DNA of 64,000 nucleotides from Actinoplanes sp. M2I2 (GCF_023544445.1 NZ_JALPVJ010000014.1:220638-284637), one strand, 5' to 3'; positions 1 through 8,516 are shown, numbered from the stretch's first letter. The notes: generated by a model not told the origin, from the sequence alone. Numbers and translations: made by a program.

Positions 1-138
1 GGCGGGCTGCCGGCGCTGCAGCTCCAGCCCCTCCTCGGCGGTGGCCACGGCGTGGGTCTCGTAGCCCTCGTCCTCCAGAGCCATGGCCAGCGACAGCCGG
101 ATCCGGTCGTCGTCCTCGATCAACAGCACGGCGCTCAT
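1..138 (-). CDS. Response regulator, N-terminal part only
   Basis: Only the first 46 codons lie in the window; the gene runs off the left edge. The ATG at 138 opens MSAVLLIEDDDRIRLSLAMA, the first strand and acidic pocket (EDDD) of a CheY-like receiver domain, followed by the alpha-1/beta-2 region (EDEGYETHAVATAEEGLEL). An OmpR-type or NarL-type DNA-binding output domain would normally follow, but it lies outside, so the subfamily cannot be fixed. The receiver's phosphoacceptor Asp, expected near residue 52, is also outside the window. Confidence 0.85.
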   Translation of the reverse strand, partial: MSAVLLIEDDDRIRLSLAMALEDEGYETHAVATAEEGLELQRRQPA

Positions 139-329
139 AACCGCATGATGCCGCGCCGACCACGGGACGACACGGCGCAGTGCCGAATCCCCGGTTTCGT
201 CACGCAACCGTCATATGCCCGGAGGTCTATCGCCATCGCCCGCCCGGAGCATGGGACGCGGGAAACGAACCCTCCCACAGGGCCCGCGCTCCGCCCACCG
301 GTTCGGTGGCCAGGGCGCGGGTCCTTCAT

Positions 330-367
330 GCCGGGGAGACCGCGACCGCCATCCCGGTCTCTCCGGC
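330..367 (-). terminator. Hairpin terminator after the SDR gene
   Basis: Two 13-nt arms (330-342, GCCGGGGAGACCG, and 355-367, CGGTCTCTCCGGC) pair with one mismatch around a 12-nt loop. The hairpin lies 19 nt past the SDR stop codon on the minus strand. No U-tract follows, which is common for terminators in high-GC actinobacteria. The rest of 139-385 shows no gene and should contain the promoter of the response regulator. Confidence 0.6.
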
Positions 368-385
368 ACCCGTACGCGGGAGGCG

Positions 386-1384
386 TCAACCGCGGCGGCG
401 ACCCAGGATCGCGCCGGCGCCCACGAGGACGGCCACGGCAGCGCCGGCCAGGCCGGCACGGTGCATCGACGACCATGACCACAGATCCCGGGACTTGGCC
501 TTGTCGTCGAACATGCCGTGGGCGCCGCGGTCGGTGTCGTCGTCCTTCGGCTCGAAGACGTTGCTGCCGTACCGGGGGCCGGCATCCTCGCTGAGCTGGC
601 CGTCGACCACCTTGCGGGCCAGATACCAGTCCATGAACGAGGGGGCCAGCCGGCTGCCCAGGATGGTGTAGGCGGTGGAGATCCCGACCCACAGGTTGCG
701 GCGCGGGTTCTCGGCCAGGAAGCGCACCGCGCGGGCGGCGATCTCGGGCTGGAAAATCGGCTCGACCGGCTGCGGGTGGTCCGCGAACTCGGTGGCGTTC
801 CAGTCGAACTGCACCGTGTTGATCCCCGGCAGCTGCACCGAGCACACCCGGACGGCGCTGCCGGTGTGCTTGAGCTCGGCGATCACGCTGTCGGTGAAGC
901 CCTTCACGGCGTGCTTGGCACCGCAGTAGGCCGACTGCAACGGGATGCCGCGGAAGGCCAGCGCACTGCCGACCTGCACGATCACCCCGCGGTCGCGGGG
1001 CCGCATGTGCTCCAGCGCGGCGCGGGTGCCGTGCACCTGGCCGAGATAGGTGACGTCGGTGATCTTGCGATATTCGTCCTCCGGGATGTCCCAGAAGTAG
1101 CGCAGGTCGCCCGAGAAGGCGTCGTTCACCCAGAGGTCGATCGGCCCCAGGTCCTGCTCCACCCGGAGGGCGGCCTGGCGCACCTGCTCGGCGTCGGCCA
1201 CGTCGGTCGGGATGCCCAGGGCCCGCGCGCCGGCCTTCTCGGCATCCGCGACCGCCCCGTCCAGCCCGGCCTGGCCCCGGGCCAGCACCGCCACGTCCCA
1301 GCCGTTTCCGGCCAGCTCCCGCACCACGGCCCGGCCGACCCCGGCGGTTCCTCCGGTGATCACGGCGATCCGACGCTCTGTCAC
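386..1384 (-). CDS. SDR family oxidoreductase with C-terminal membrane anchor
   Basis: 332-residue short-chain dehydrogenase/reductase, probably NAD(P)-dependent. The Rossmann cofactor motif TGGTAGVG is at residues 10-17, the NAG-like motif reads VNDA near 87, the catalytic Ser is near 140 and YCGAK (Tyr153, Lys157) completes the active site. Classical SDRs end near residue 250; this one continues for about 80 residues and closes with a single hydrophobic helix (about 305-325, AGLAGAAVAVLVGAGAIL) and a GRRRG tail, so it is probably membrane-tethered. The GTG start at 1384 has GAAGGG upstream. It is divergent from ctaD. The substrate is unknown. Confidence 0.85.
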   Translation of the reverse strand: MTERRIAVITGGTAGVGRAVVRELAGNGWDVAVLARGQAGLDGAVADAEKAGARALGIPTDVADAEQVRQAALRVEQDLGPIDLWVNDAFSGDLRYFWDIPEDEYRKITDVTYLGQVHGTRAALEHMRPRDRGVIVQVGSALAFRGIPLQSAYCGAKHAVKGFTDSVIAELKHTGSAVRVCSVQLPGINTVQFDWNATEFADHPQPVEPIFQPEIAARAVRFLAENPRRNLWVGISTAYTILGSRLAPSFMDWYLARKVVDGQLSEDAGPRYGSNVFEPKDDDTDRGAHGMFDDKAKSRDLWSWSSMHRAGLAGAAVAVLVGAGAILGRRRG

Positions 1385-1405
1385 TGCGTTTCCCTTCGCT
1401 GCTCA

Positions 1406-1418
1406 ACCTGCCGCAGGT
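1406..1418. promoter_or_regulatory. Palindrome in the SDR leader, possible operator
   Basis: ACCTGC-C-GCAGGT is a perfect 6-bp inverted repeat centred 28 bp upstream of the SDR start codon, in the 180-bp region divergent to ctaD. Its position fits a repressor site for the SDR gene, but no regulator is encoded beside it. Confidence 0.35.
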
Positions 1419-1564
1419 GCAGGTACCCGCTCACCGGCCGCTGGAACACCGATCCTGATCGATCCCGGGTCCGGCGTTAATCACCGGGCCCGCCGGGTAG
1501 GCAGCGCCGATTTCCCGTACGACCGACTTCCCGTGCCATCGATTCCGCCGCTTGAGGAGCCGCC

Positions 1565-3514
1565 GTGACTGCCGTTACCCCACGCCCCGTGGTGACCCGG
1601 CCCGCCCCGGTGCGGCGCCAGGTCAAGGGATCCGCGCTGGCCCGGCTGCTGCGCACGACCGACGCGAAGCAGATCGGCCTCATGTACATGGTCACGGCGT
1701 TCGTGTTCTTCATCATCGGCGGGGTGATGGCGCTGCTGATCCGGGGCGAGCTGGCCCGGCCCGGCCTGCAGTTCCTCTCCCCGGAGCAGTACAACCAGCT
1801 GTTCACGATGCACGGCACGATCATGCTGCTGTTCTTCGCGACGCCGATCGTGTTCGCCTTCGCCAACTACATCGTGCCGATCCAGATCGGCGCGCCCGAC
1901 GTGGCCTTCCCGCGGCTGAACTCGTTCGCGTACTGGCTGTTCCTGTTCGGCGGCCTGATCGCCATCGGGTCGTTCGCCACCCCGGGCGGCGCCGCGGACT
2001 TCGGCTGGACGGCGTACACCCCGCTCAGCGACGAGGTCCACTCCCCCGGCGTCGGCGGCAACATGTGGGTCGTCGGCCTGGCCCTGTCGGGTCTCGGCAC
2101 GATCCTCGGCGGGGTCAACATGATCACCACGATCCTGACCCTGCGGGCGCCGGGCATGACGATGTTCCGCATGCCGATCATGACGTGGAACATCCTGATC
2201 ACCAGTCTGCTGGTCGTGATGGTCTTCCCGTTCCTGGCCGCCGCGCTGTTCGCCCTGGCCGCCGACCGCGTGCTCGGGGCGCACGTCTTCGACGTGAACA
2301 CCGGCGGGCCGATGCTGTGGCAGCACCTGTTCTGGTTCTTCGGCCACCCCGAGGTCTACGTGGTGGCGCTGCCGTTCTTCGGCATCATCACCGAGGTCAT
2401 CCCGGTGTTCAGCCGCAAGCCGGTGTTCGGCTACAAGGGCCTGGTCGCGGCGACGTTGCTGATCGCCGGCCTGTCGATGAGCGTCTGGGCCCACCACATG
2501 TTCGCCACCGGCCAGGTCCTGCTGCCGTTCTTCAGCTTCCTGAGCTTCCTCATCGCCGTACCGACGGGCATGAAGTTCTTCGTCTGGATCGGCACGATGT
2601 GGCGCGGGCAGATCTCGCTGGAGACGCCGATGCTGTTCGCCATCGGCTTCCTGGTGACGTTCCTGTTCGGCGGGCTGTCGGGCGTGCTGCTCGCCTCGCC
2701 GCCGATCGACTTCCACGTGCACGACAGCTACTTCGTCGTGGCGCACTTCCACTACGTGTTGTTCGGCACGATCGTCTTCGCGGTCTTCGCCGGACTGTAC
2801 TTCTGGTTCCCGAAGATGACCGGCCGGATGCTCGACGACCGGCTGGGCAAGGTGCACTTCTGGCTGACGTTCGTCGGCTTCCACACCACGTTCCTGGTGC
2901 AGCACTGGCTGGGGGCCGAGGGCATGCCGCGCCGCTACGCCGACTATCTGCCCTCCGACGGCTTCACCGAGCTGCACACGATCTCCAGCATCGGCTCGTT
3001 CGTGCTCGGGGCCTCCATGCTGCCGTTCCTCTACAACGTCTGGAAGTCGTACAAGGTCGGCCAGGTCGTGACCGTGGACGACCCGTGGGGCTACGGCAAC
3101 TCGCTGGAGTGGGCCACCTCGTGCCCGCCGCCGCTGCGCAACTTCGACAAGATGCCGCGGATCCGGTCCGAGCGGCCGGCCTTCGACGCCAAGTACGGCG
3201 ACGAGGTGTCCGACCTGGGTCGCGAGCTGCGCACGGGGGACAGCCGGGTGGCGCAGTCGGTCGCATCGGAGCTGCGCTCCGACGGCGGGCCGGACGGCTC
3301 CGACGTGGCGACGCCCGGCGGGGCGACCGGCAGCGAGGCCGCCCGCGGCTACCAGCCCGACCCGCGCTCTGGGGCCCGGAATGTCCGCGTACCCGAACCG
3401 GACGAGATCCGGGCGCCCGACGCGGCCGACCAGCCCGGCGGCACCCCCTTCGACGCCGAGGCGACCCGCCGCGACTCCGACGAGCGGCAGCGCCGCGGCG
3501 AGGACAAAGGCTGA
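1565..3514 (+). CDS. ctaD: Cytochrome c oxidase (aa3-type) subunit I
   Basis: Catalytic subunit of the terminal oxidase: it holds heme a, the heme a3-CuB centre and proton channels in the cytoplasmic membrane. Twelve hydrophobic segments are visible. Diagnostic residues include the heme a His in LFTMHGTIML, the His-Tyr crosslink motif GHPEVY, the CuB histidines in WAHHMF, and HDSYFVVAHFHYVL near the heme ligands. GTG start at 1565 with GAGGAG 5 nt upstream. The 649-residue product is longer than the usual 560-580: after the last helix there is a hydrophilic Asp/Arg/Gly-rich tail of about 100 residues. No other oxidase subunit gene is adjacent. It converges on the thioredoxin-like gene with a 10-bp gap. 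Confidence 0.97.
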   Translation: MTAVTPRPVVTRPAPVRRQVKGSALARLLRTTDAKQIGLMYMVTAFVFFIIGGVMALLIRGELARPGLQFLSPEQYNQLFTMHGTIMLLFFATPIVFAFANYIVPIQIGAPDVAFPRLNSFAYWLFLFGGLIAIGSFATPGGAADFGWTAYTPLSDEVHSPGVGGNMWVVGLALSGLGTILGGVNMITTILTLRAPGMTMFRMPIMTWNILITSLLVVMVFPFLAAALFALAADRVLGAHVFDVNTGGPMLWQHLFWFFGHPEVYVVALPFFGIITEVIPVFSRKPVFGYKGLVAATLLIAGLSMSVWAHHMFATGQVLLPFFSFLSFLIAVPTGMKFFVWIGTMWRGQISLETPMLFAIGFLVTFLFGGLSGVLLASPPIDFHVHDSYFVVAHFHYVLFGTIVFAVFAGLYFWFPKMTGRMLDDRLGKVHFWLTFVGFHTTFLVQHWLGAEGMPRRYADYLPSDGFTELHTISSIGSFVLGASMLPFLYNVWKSYKVGQVVTVDDPWGYGNSLEWATSCPPPLRNFDKMPRIRSERPAFDAKYGDEVSDLGRELRTGDSRVAQSVASELRSDGGPDGSDVATPGGATGSEAARGYQPDPRSGARNVRVPEPDEIRAPDAADQPGGTPFDAEATRRDSDERQRRGEDKG

Positions 3515-3524
3515 GACGCCGCGC

Positions 3525-4457
3525 CTATCCGAAGGTGAAGACGTACGCCCGGGCACCCGGCGCTGCGAACGTGATCTCGAGGAACCGTTCCTCGACCGGG
3601 CCGGGCTGGCGGACGAGCTGATACATCCGGCCCTCGTCGAGCACTCCGGCGCCGTCGGCTCCGACGTCGAGACCGGCGGCGTCGCCCGGGGCCTGGCCGT
3701 CCAGCGTGACGCGGAACGGGATCGGCCCGCCGCCGGACCGGTCGAGCACCAGGTTGGCGTCGCGGGCCTGGAAGCGGAAGGCGATGCCGCCGTCCGGCCC
3801 GGCCAGGTCGGCGTGCTCGCTGCCGACCGTCCACTCGCCGTCCAGGGCCCAGTGATTGAAGTGCAGGTAGTTCGCGTACGTGTAGGTGTGCCGGCGGCCG
3901 TACCCGGCGTCGCCGGCCGCCGCGAAGTGCTCGCCCCGGGCGTACCCGAGATAGGTCTCCGGGGTGCGCAGCTGGGACCAGTCGGCCTCGGCCTCGACGC
4001 CGGCCGGCTCGACCCGGCTCAGCGGGCGGCGGACGTCGAGCAGGCGCTGGATCGAGCGTTCCGACTTCTCGTACTCCCCCTCGCCGAAATGGTGGTCGCG
4101 GATCGTGCCTTCCTCGTCGGCCAGGTACAGCGCCGGCCAGAAGTGGTTGTCGAAAGCCGTCCAGACCGCGTAGTCGTTGTCGATGACGACCGGGTAGTCG
4201 ATGCCGCGCTCGGCCACCGCCCGGCGCACGAGGGCCGGGTCGTGCTCGAAGGCGAATTCGGGCGTGTGCACGCCGACGACGATCAGCCCGTCCCGGCGGT
4301 ACGCGTTCCACCACGCGAGGCGATAGGGCGCCGTGCGCAGCCAGTTGACGCAGGTGAGCGTCCAGAAGTCGTAGAGGACGACGTGACCGTGCAGGTCGTC
4401 GGGGCCGAGCGGCCGGGAGTCGAGCCACTCGGCCTGGGCCAGCGAGGGCGTTCTCAT
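3525..4457 (-). CDS. DipZ-like thioredoxin-fold protein, atypical active site
   Basis: 310 residues. The first half is a TlpA/DipZ-type thioredoxin fold (VLYDFWTLTC, GVHTPEFAFEHD, FWPALYLAD, DHHFGEGEYEKSE). The second half, starting TPETYLGYARGEHF, matches the beta-rich C-terminal domain of mycobacterial DipZ. It is a stand-alone soluble version: the CcdA-like membrane domain of DipZ is absent. The usual CxxC reads C-V-N-W, so the resolving Cys is replaced by Trp. A normal disulfide exchange cycle is therefore unlikely, and a monothiol or binding role is possible. The ATG at 4457 is the only Met close to the domain start. No signal peptide is seen. Divergent from the GlxA-type regulator. Confidence 0.8.
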   Translation of the reverse strand: MRTPSLAQAEWLDSRPLGPDDLHGHVVLYDFWTLTCVNWLRTAPYRLAWWNAYRRDGLIVVGVHTPEFAFEHDPALVRRAVAERGIDYPVVIDNDYAVWTAFDNHFWPALYLADEEGTIRDHHFGEGEYEKSERSIQRLLDVRRPLSRVEPAGVEAEADWSQLRTPETYLGYARGEHFAAAGDAGYGRRHTYTYANYLHFNHWALDGEWTVGSEHADLAGPDGGIAFRFQARDANLVLDRSGGGPIPFRVTLDGQAPGDAAGLDVGADGAGVLDEGRMYQLVRQPGPVEERFLEITFAAPGARAYVFTFG

Positions 4458-4511
4458 GCTGTCACGGTGCCAGTCCGGCCGGGCCGAAGCCAGCGATGTG
4501 TCGACCGGCTC

Positions 4512-4517
4512 TATCGT
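4512..4517 (+). promoter_or_regulatory. -10 box TATCGT, leaderless start for GlxA-type gene
   Basis: TATCGT is followed by 7 nt and then the GTG at 4525, with no ribosome binding site between. This is the arrangement expected for a leaderless mRNA and is the reason for preferring this start over the ATG at 4456, which would overlap the divergent gene's start codon. Confidence 0.45.
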
Positions 4518-4524
4518 GAACCGG

Positions 4525-5478
4525 GTGACGCCGCTCCCCCGCCTGCACCGCGTCGCCGCGCTCGTGCTGGAAGGCGCGAAGCCGCTCGACGTCGGCATCC
4601 CGGCCCAGGTCTTCACGACGCGCGCGAGCATGCCGTACGAGGTAAGGGTCTGCGGCGCCGCGCCCGGGCTGATCACCGGCGGGGACGGCCTGTCCTACCA
4701 CGTGGCCGACGGGCTCGACGCCCTCGCGTGGGCCGATGTCGTGTTCCTCCCGGGCTATCGCTTCCCGGACCGCGAGGACCCGCCCGGGGCTGTCCTGGAC
4801 GCGCTGGTCGCCGCGCACGACCGGGGAGCCCGGCTGGCGGCCATCTCGACCGGGGCGTTCGCGCTGGCCGCGACCGGGTTGCTCGACGGGAAACGGGCCA
4901 CGACGCACTGGCACTACACCCGGCAGCTGGCGCACAAGCACCCGGGCGTGCGCGTCGACGAGAACGTGCTCTTCGTCGACGAGGGCAGCGTGCTCACGTC
5001 GGCCGGCGCCGCCTCGGGCATCGACCTGTGCCTGCACCTGCTGCGCGGCGACCTCGGGGTGGCCGCGTCCAACCACGCGGCCCGGCGGCTGGTCGCGGCG
5101 CCCTACCGCAGCGGCGGCCAGGCCCAGTACGTGCCCCGCAGCGTGCCCGAACCGCTCGGCGAGCGCTTCGCCGCGACCCGGGAATGGGCGCTGCACCGGT
5201 TGGACAAGCCGCTCTCGCTGGAGACGCTGGCCCGGCACGCGGCCGTGTCGCCGCGGACCTTCTCCCGACGGTTCGCCGACGACACCGGCCACCCGCCGAT
5301 GCAGTGGGTCATGCGGGCCCGCATCGACCGGGCCCGCGAGCTGCTGGAGCTCTCGCAGCTGTCGGTGGAGCAGATCGCCGTGCGCGTCGGGCTGGGCACC
5401 GGAGCCAACCTGCGCCTGCACTTCCAGCGCGTCCTGGGCACGACACCGAGCCAGTACCGCCGCACCTTCGTGGCGTGA
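4525..5478 (+). CDS. GlxA family AraC-type transcriptional regulator
   Basis: About 317 residues in the DJ-1/PfpI plus AraC architecture. The N-terminal DJ-1-like domain (about 5-185: RVAALVLEGAKPLDVGIPAQ, then AISTGAFALAATGLLDG with Ser-Thr where a catalytic Cys would sit) is probably a ligand-sensing, non-catalytic module. The C-terminal AraC domain (about 215-315) carries two helix-turn-helix motifs (SLETLARHAAVSPRTFSRRF; SVEQIAVRVGLGTGANLRLHF). Such proteins usually activate catabolic genes. The divergent DipZ-like gene is a possible target, but no operator was recognised. Confidence 0.9.
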   Translation: MTPLPRLHRVAALVLEGAKPLDVGIPAQVFTTRASMPYEVRVCGAAPGLITGGDGLSYHVADGLDALAWADVVFLPGYRFPDREDPPGAVLDALVAAHDRGARLAAISTGAFALAATGLLDGKRATTHWHYTRQLAHKHPGVRVDENVLFVDEGSVLTSAGAASGIDLCLHLLRGDLGVAASNHAARRLVAAPYRSGGQAQYVPRSVPEPLGERFAATREWALHRLDKPLSLETLARHAAVSPRTFSRRFADDTGHPPMQWVMRARIDRARELLELSQLSVEQIAVRVGLGTGANLRLHFQRVLGTTPSQYRRTFVA

Positions 5479-5575
5479 CCTCCCGAGTGGCCGGACGTGG
5501 CGAGTGGCGTGATCCTTGCGAACGGTGGCGCCGGCGCCACTGTTCGCGCCGCAGGGCGCCCGCGAGGGTTGAGCC

Positions 5576-6580
5576 ATGACTCGCATCGCCATCAACGGAT
5601 TCGGCCGCATCGGACGCAACGTGCTGCGGGCGCTGCTCGAGCGGGACAGCAAGCTCGAGGTCGTCGCCGTCAACGATCTCACCGAGCCGGCCGCCCTGGC
5701 CCGCCTGCTGGCCTTCGACACCACGGCCGGACGGCTGGGCCGCCCGGTCACCGCCGACGGCTCCACCCTGGTCGTCGACGGGCGCCGCATCGAGGTGCTG
5801 TCCGAACGGGAGCCGGCCGCGCTGCCCTGGGCCGCGCTGGAGATCGACATCGTGCTCGAGGCGACCGGCCGCTTCGCCTCGGCCGCGGCCGCCCGCGCCC
5901 ACCTCGACGCCGGCGCGCGCAAGGTCCTGGTCGGAGCCCCCTCGGACGGCGCCGACGTCACGCTCGCGCCCGGCATCAACACGTCCGCGTACGACCCCGC
6001 CACCCACACGATCGTCTCGAACGCCTCCTGTACGACCAACGCCCTGGCCCCGCTCGCGTCGGTGCTGGACGAGCTGGCCGGCATCGAGCACGGCTTCATG
6101 ACGACGGTCCACGCCTACACCCAGGAGCAGAACCTGCAGGACGGCCCGCACCGCGACCCGCGCCGGGCCCGGGCCGCGGCCGTCAACATCGTCCCCACCA
6201 CCACGGGCGCGGCCAAGGCGATCGGCCTGGTCCTGCCCCAGCTCGCCGGCAAGCTCTCCGGCGACTCGATCCGCGTGCCCGTCCCGGTCGGCTCGATCGT
6301 CGAGCTCAACACCACGGTCGCCCGCGACGTCACCCGCGACGAGGTCCTGACGGCCTACCGCGTGGCCGCCGACGGGCCGCTGGCCGGCATCCTCGAGTAC
6401 TCCGAGGACCCGCTGGTCTCGGCCGACATCGTCGGCAACCCGGCGTCGGCCGTCTTCGACTCGGCCCTCACCCGGGTCGACGGCCGCCACGTCAAGGTCG
6501 TCGCCTGGTACGACAACGAGTGGGGCTTCTCCAACCGGGTCATCGACACCCTGGAGCTGCTGGCCACCCGGGGCGTCTGA
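5576..6580 (+). CDS. gap: Glyceraldehyde-3-phosphate dehydrogenase, type I
   Basis: 334-residue NAD-dependent GAPDH of glycolysis, making 1,3-bisphosphoglycerate from glyceraldehyde 3-phosphate. The Rossmann start INGFGRIGRNVLRA, the catalytic Cys in SNASCTTNALAP (near 151), the phosphate-site segment TTVHAYTQEQN, and the C-terminal WYDNEWGFSNRV are all present and full length. The catalytic His sits in the TVHAYT segment. It stands alone: the pgk and tpiA genes that often follow gap in actinobacteria are absent, so this may be a second GAPDH copy. ATG at 5576 is preceded by a purine-rich GCGAGGG. Confidence 0.95.
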   Translation: MTRIAINGFGRIGRNVLRALLERDSKLEVVAVNDLTEPAALARLLAFDTTAGRLGRPVTADGSTLVVDGRRIEVLSEREPAALPWAALEIDIVLEATGRFASAAAARAHLDAGARKVLVGAPSDGADVTLAPGINTSAYDPATHTIVSNASCTTNALAPLASVLDELAGIEHGFMTTVHAYTQEQNLQDGPHRDPRRARAAAVNIVPTTTGAAKAIGLVLPQLAGKLSGDSIRVPVPVGSIVELNTTVARDVTRDEVLTAYRVAADGPLAGILEYSEDPLVSADIVGNPASAVFDSALTRVDGRHVKVVAWYDNEWGFSNRVIDTLELLATRGV

Positions 6581-6717
6581 CCGCTCACGCCCGCCGGCCG
6601 GCCGTCGTCCTGATCACGGCGGAATCGTAGGAGGATCAGACCGGCCTTGCTTGTACCGCGGCGCCTACGTCACCGCGCTGCCTCGATCCGTGACGAGCGC
6701 GATCGGGGTCGGTTCCC

Positions 6718-7830
6718 TCAGAGTTCGACGACCAGCTTGGTCGCCGAGACGCCGCGGCGCTGCTGGTCCAGGGCCTTCTGCAGGCCGGCCAGTGACGTGC
6801 CGACGACCGAGGCTCGCGGCAGCGGCCGGTAGCGGCCCTCGGCCAGCGCGGCCGGCAGGAAGTCGCGGAAGATCGCGGGGCCGACGTCGTTCTTCTTGAC
6901 GTCCGACCCGAAGACGAACTTCATCCGGACCCCGCGGCGCCGGGCGGCCAGCTGCCAGCGCAGGACCCCGCCGACCATCCCGGTCAGGGTGCGCGGCAGC
7001 GAGAACCCGTTCTCGAACGTGACCGGCGCCGTGGCGACGGAGACGAACCGGTTGCCGCGCGAGGCGCCGGCGATCCGGATGCAGGCGGGGGCCGCGCCCA
7101 GGCCGATCGCGACCGCGCCGGCCGGCGTACGGTCGCTCAGGGTCTCGATGATGTCGGCCTCGACCGTCGGGCTGCGGTAGTCGCAGACCCGGCTCGCGCC
7201 CAGGTCGGTGAGCAGGCCGGCGTTGCGGGGCGACGCCGTCGTGATCACGTCGTAGCCGGCCGCCACGGCCAGCTGGATCGCGTTGACGCCCACGCTGGTG
7301 GAGCCGCCCCAGATCAGCACGGTCGCCCCGGCCGGCGGCGCGCCGGCGACCGGGAGCCGCAGCCCGAGGTGGGTGGTCTGGAACAGCGAACAGGCGGCGG
7401 TGGACAACCCGAGCGGCAGCACGGCCGCGTCCCGGTAGGACAGGCTCGCCGGGATGGGCGCGGCGAGCACTTCCGGTACGACCGTGTACTGCTGGAACGC
7501 GCCCTGGGCGGGGCTGTCGACGTCGCGGTCGGTGCCGACGGCCAGCGCCAGCACCCGGTCGCCGGCGCGGAACCGGGTGACCGCCGAACCGGTCTCGACC
7601 ACCTCGCCGGCCAGGTCGGCGCCGACCACGGCCGGGTACGTGAGCCACGAGTAGGCGACCCGGCCGGCCACCTGGATCACCCAGTCCAGCGGGTTGACGG
7701 CGACGGCGTGGTTGCGCACGACGATCTGGTCGGGGCCGGGCGGCGTGCAGGGCGCCGGCCCCACTTCGAAGGCTCCGTTGCGGGTCCGGATCCAAGCGGC
7801 GGTGTTGGTGGGCTGGGCGGTCGGGGGCAT
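6718..7830 (-). CDS. MDR-superfamily oxidoreductase (quinone oxidoreductase-like)
   Basis: About 370 residues of the medium-chain dehydrogenase/reductase superfamily, without the catalytic or structural zinc Cys clusters. The GroES-like N-terminal half includes VGADLAGEVVETGSAVTRF; the nucleotide-binding half has GATVLIWGGSTSVGVNAIQLA, a variant of the GxGxxG dinucleotide motif. NAD(P)H-dependent reduction of quinones, enones or a xenobiotic is likely. The ATG at 7830 is chosen because GAGGAG lies 8 nt upstream; a GTG three codons earlier overlaps that site. It is divergent from a TetR regulator with shared operators, which suggests induction by its substrate. Confidence 0.85.
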   Translation of the reverse strand: MPPTAQPTNTAAWIRTRNGAFEVGPAPCTPPGPDQIVVRNHAVAVNPLDWVIQVAGRVAYSWLTYPAVVGADLAGEVVETGSAVTRFRAGDRVLALAVGTDRDVDSPAQGAFQQYTVVPEVLAAPIPASLSYRDAAVLPLGLSTAACSLFQTTHLGLRLPVAGAPPAGATVLIWGGSTSVGVNAIQLAVAAGYDVITTASPRNAGLLTDLGASRVCDYRSPTVEADIIETLSDRTPAGAVAIGLGAAPACIRIAGASRGNRFVSVATAPVTFENGFSLPRTLTGMVGGVLRWQLAARRRGVRMKFVFGSDVKKNDVGPAIFRDFLPAALAEGRYRPLPRASVVGTSLAGLQKALDQQRRGVSATKLVVEL

Positions 7831-7849
7831 GCTGCACACTCCTCATGAC

Positions 7850-7862
7850 TGCACTAGGTGCA
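7850..7862. promoter_or_regulatory. TetR operator, oxidoreductase-proximal copy
   Basis: TGCAC-TAG-GTGCA lies 20 bp before the oxidoreductase start. It shares the TGCAC-N3-GTGCA pattern with the site at 7883-7897, with 34 bp centre to centre. The pair sits in the 86-bp divergent intergenic region and is the obvious binding target of the adjacent TetR protein. Confidence 0.6.
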
Positions 7863-7882
7863 ATCACCAGCCTGCCACGTGA

Positions 7883-7897
7883 TTGCACCCGGTGCAA
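7883..7897. promoter_or_regulatory. TetR operator, regulator-proximal copy
   Basis: TTGCACC-C-GGTGCAA is a perfect 7-bp-arm palindrome placed where the -35 element of the tetR promoter should be, 6 bp before its -10 box TAGATT (7904-7909). Binding here would repress the regulator's own transcription. Confidence 0.65.
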
Positions 7898-7903
7898 ACG
7901 CGG

Positions 7904-7909
7904 TAGATT
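7904..7909 (+). promoter_or_regulatory. -10 box TAGATT, leaderless tetR start
   Basis: TAGATT is followed by 7 nt and the ATG at 7917 with no ribosome binding site, which supports that start codon and a leaderless transcript. Confidence 0.5.
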
Positions 7910-7916
7910 CCCGGTC

Positions 7917-8480
7917 ATGGCCCGCTGGGAACCGGACGCGCGCGGCCGCCTGCAGCAGGCGGCCATGAGCCTGTTCCGCGAGCGCGGCTATGCCGAGGTC
8001 ACGGTGGCCGAGATCGCCGACCGGGCCGGGCTGTCCAAGCGCTCGTTCTTCAACCACTTCGCCGACAAGCGCGAGGTGTTCTTCGCCAACGCGCAGTTCT
8101 TCGAGGAGAGCGTGCTGGCCCACCTGGCCTCGGCCGACCCGCGGCTCAGCGCGATCGACGCGACGGTGCTCGCCCTGACCCGCTGCGGGCTGGATCTGTC
8201 CACCGTGACGTCGGCCGAGGACGCCCAGACCCGGCTCGACGTCCTCGTCGCGACCCCCGAGCTGCGCGAGCGCGACCTCAACAAGACCGCCGAGCTGACC
8301 GCGGCCATGGTCGAGGCCCTGGGCCGCCGCGGTGTACCGCCCCGCACGGCCGGCTTCGCCGCCCAGGCCGGCCTGGCCGTCTTCACCGTCGCCGTCGCCG
8401 AGTGGCTGGCCACCCCGGCCGCCGACTTCCCCGATCTGATGCGGCGGGCCCTGAACGAGCTGCGCGAGGCCGTGGCCTGA
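7917..8480 (+). CDS. TetR/AcrR family transcriptional repressor
   Basis: 187 residues. The N-terminal TetR DNA-binding domain is clear: AAMSLFRERGYAEVTVAEIA, then the recognition helix region DRAGLSKRSFFNHFADKREVFF (about residues 10-60). The rest is an all-helical ligand-binding and dimerisation domain without recognisable ligand residues. It is divergent from the MDR oxidoreductase at 6718-7830. The two palindromes between the genes imply that it represses both itself and the oxidoreductase until a small molecule binds. Confidence 0.93.
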   Translation: MARWEPDARGRLQQAAMSLFRERGYAEVTVAEIADRAGLSKRSFFNHFADKREVFFANAQFFEESVLAHLASADPRLSAIDATVLALTRCGLDLSTVTSAEDAQTRLDVLVATPELRERDLNKTAELTAAMVEALGRRGVPPRTAGFAAQAGLAVFTVAVAEWLATPAADFPDLMRRALNELREAVA

Positions 8481-8509
8481 GGCCGGCGGCGCCTTTCGCA
8501 CCGCCGGCC
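8481..8509. terminator. Bidirectional terminator between convergent genes
   Basis: Perfect 9-bp arms GGCCGGCGG (8481-8489) and CCGCCGGCC (8501-8509) enclose an 11-nt loop. The hairpin begins directly after the tetR stop codon and ends 7 nt before the stop of the EF-G-like gene on the other strand, so it can serve both. Confidence 0.75.
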
Positions 8510-8516
8510 GTGGAAC

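Noticed and set aside
1481..3556. Long open frame (about 690 codons) antisense to ctaD, and another of similar length in the +1 frame
   Set aside because: High GC removes stop codons from other frames; the translations are Arg/Pro/His-rich, lack domains, and the ctaD frame has clear family motifs.
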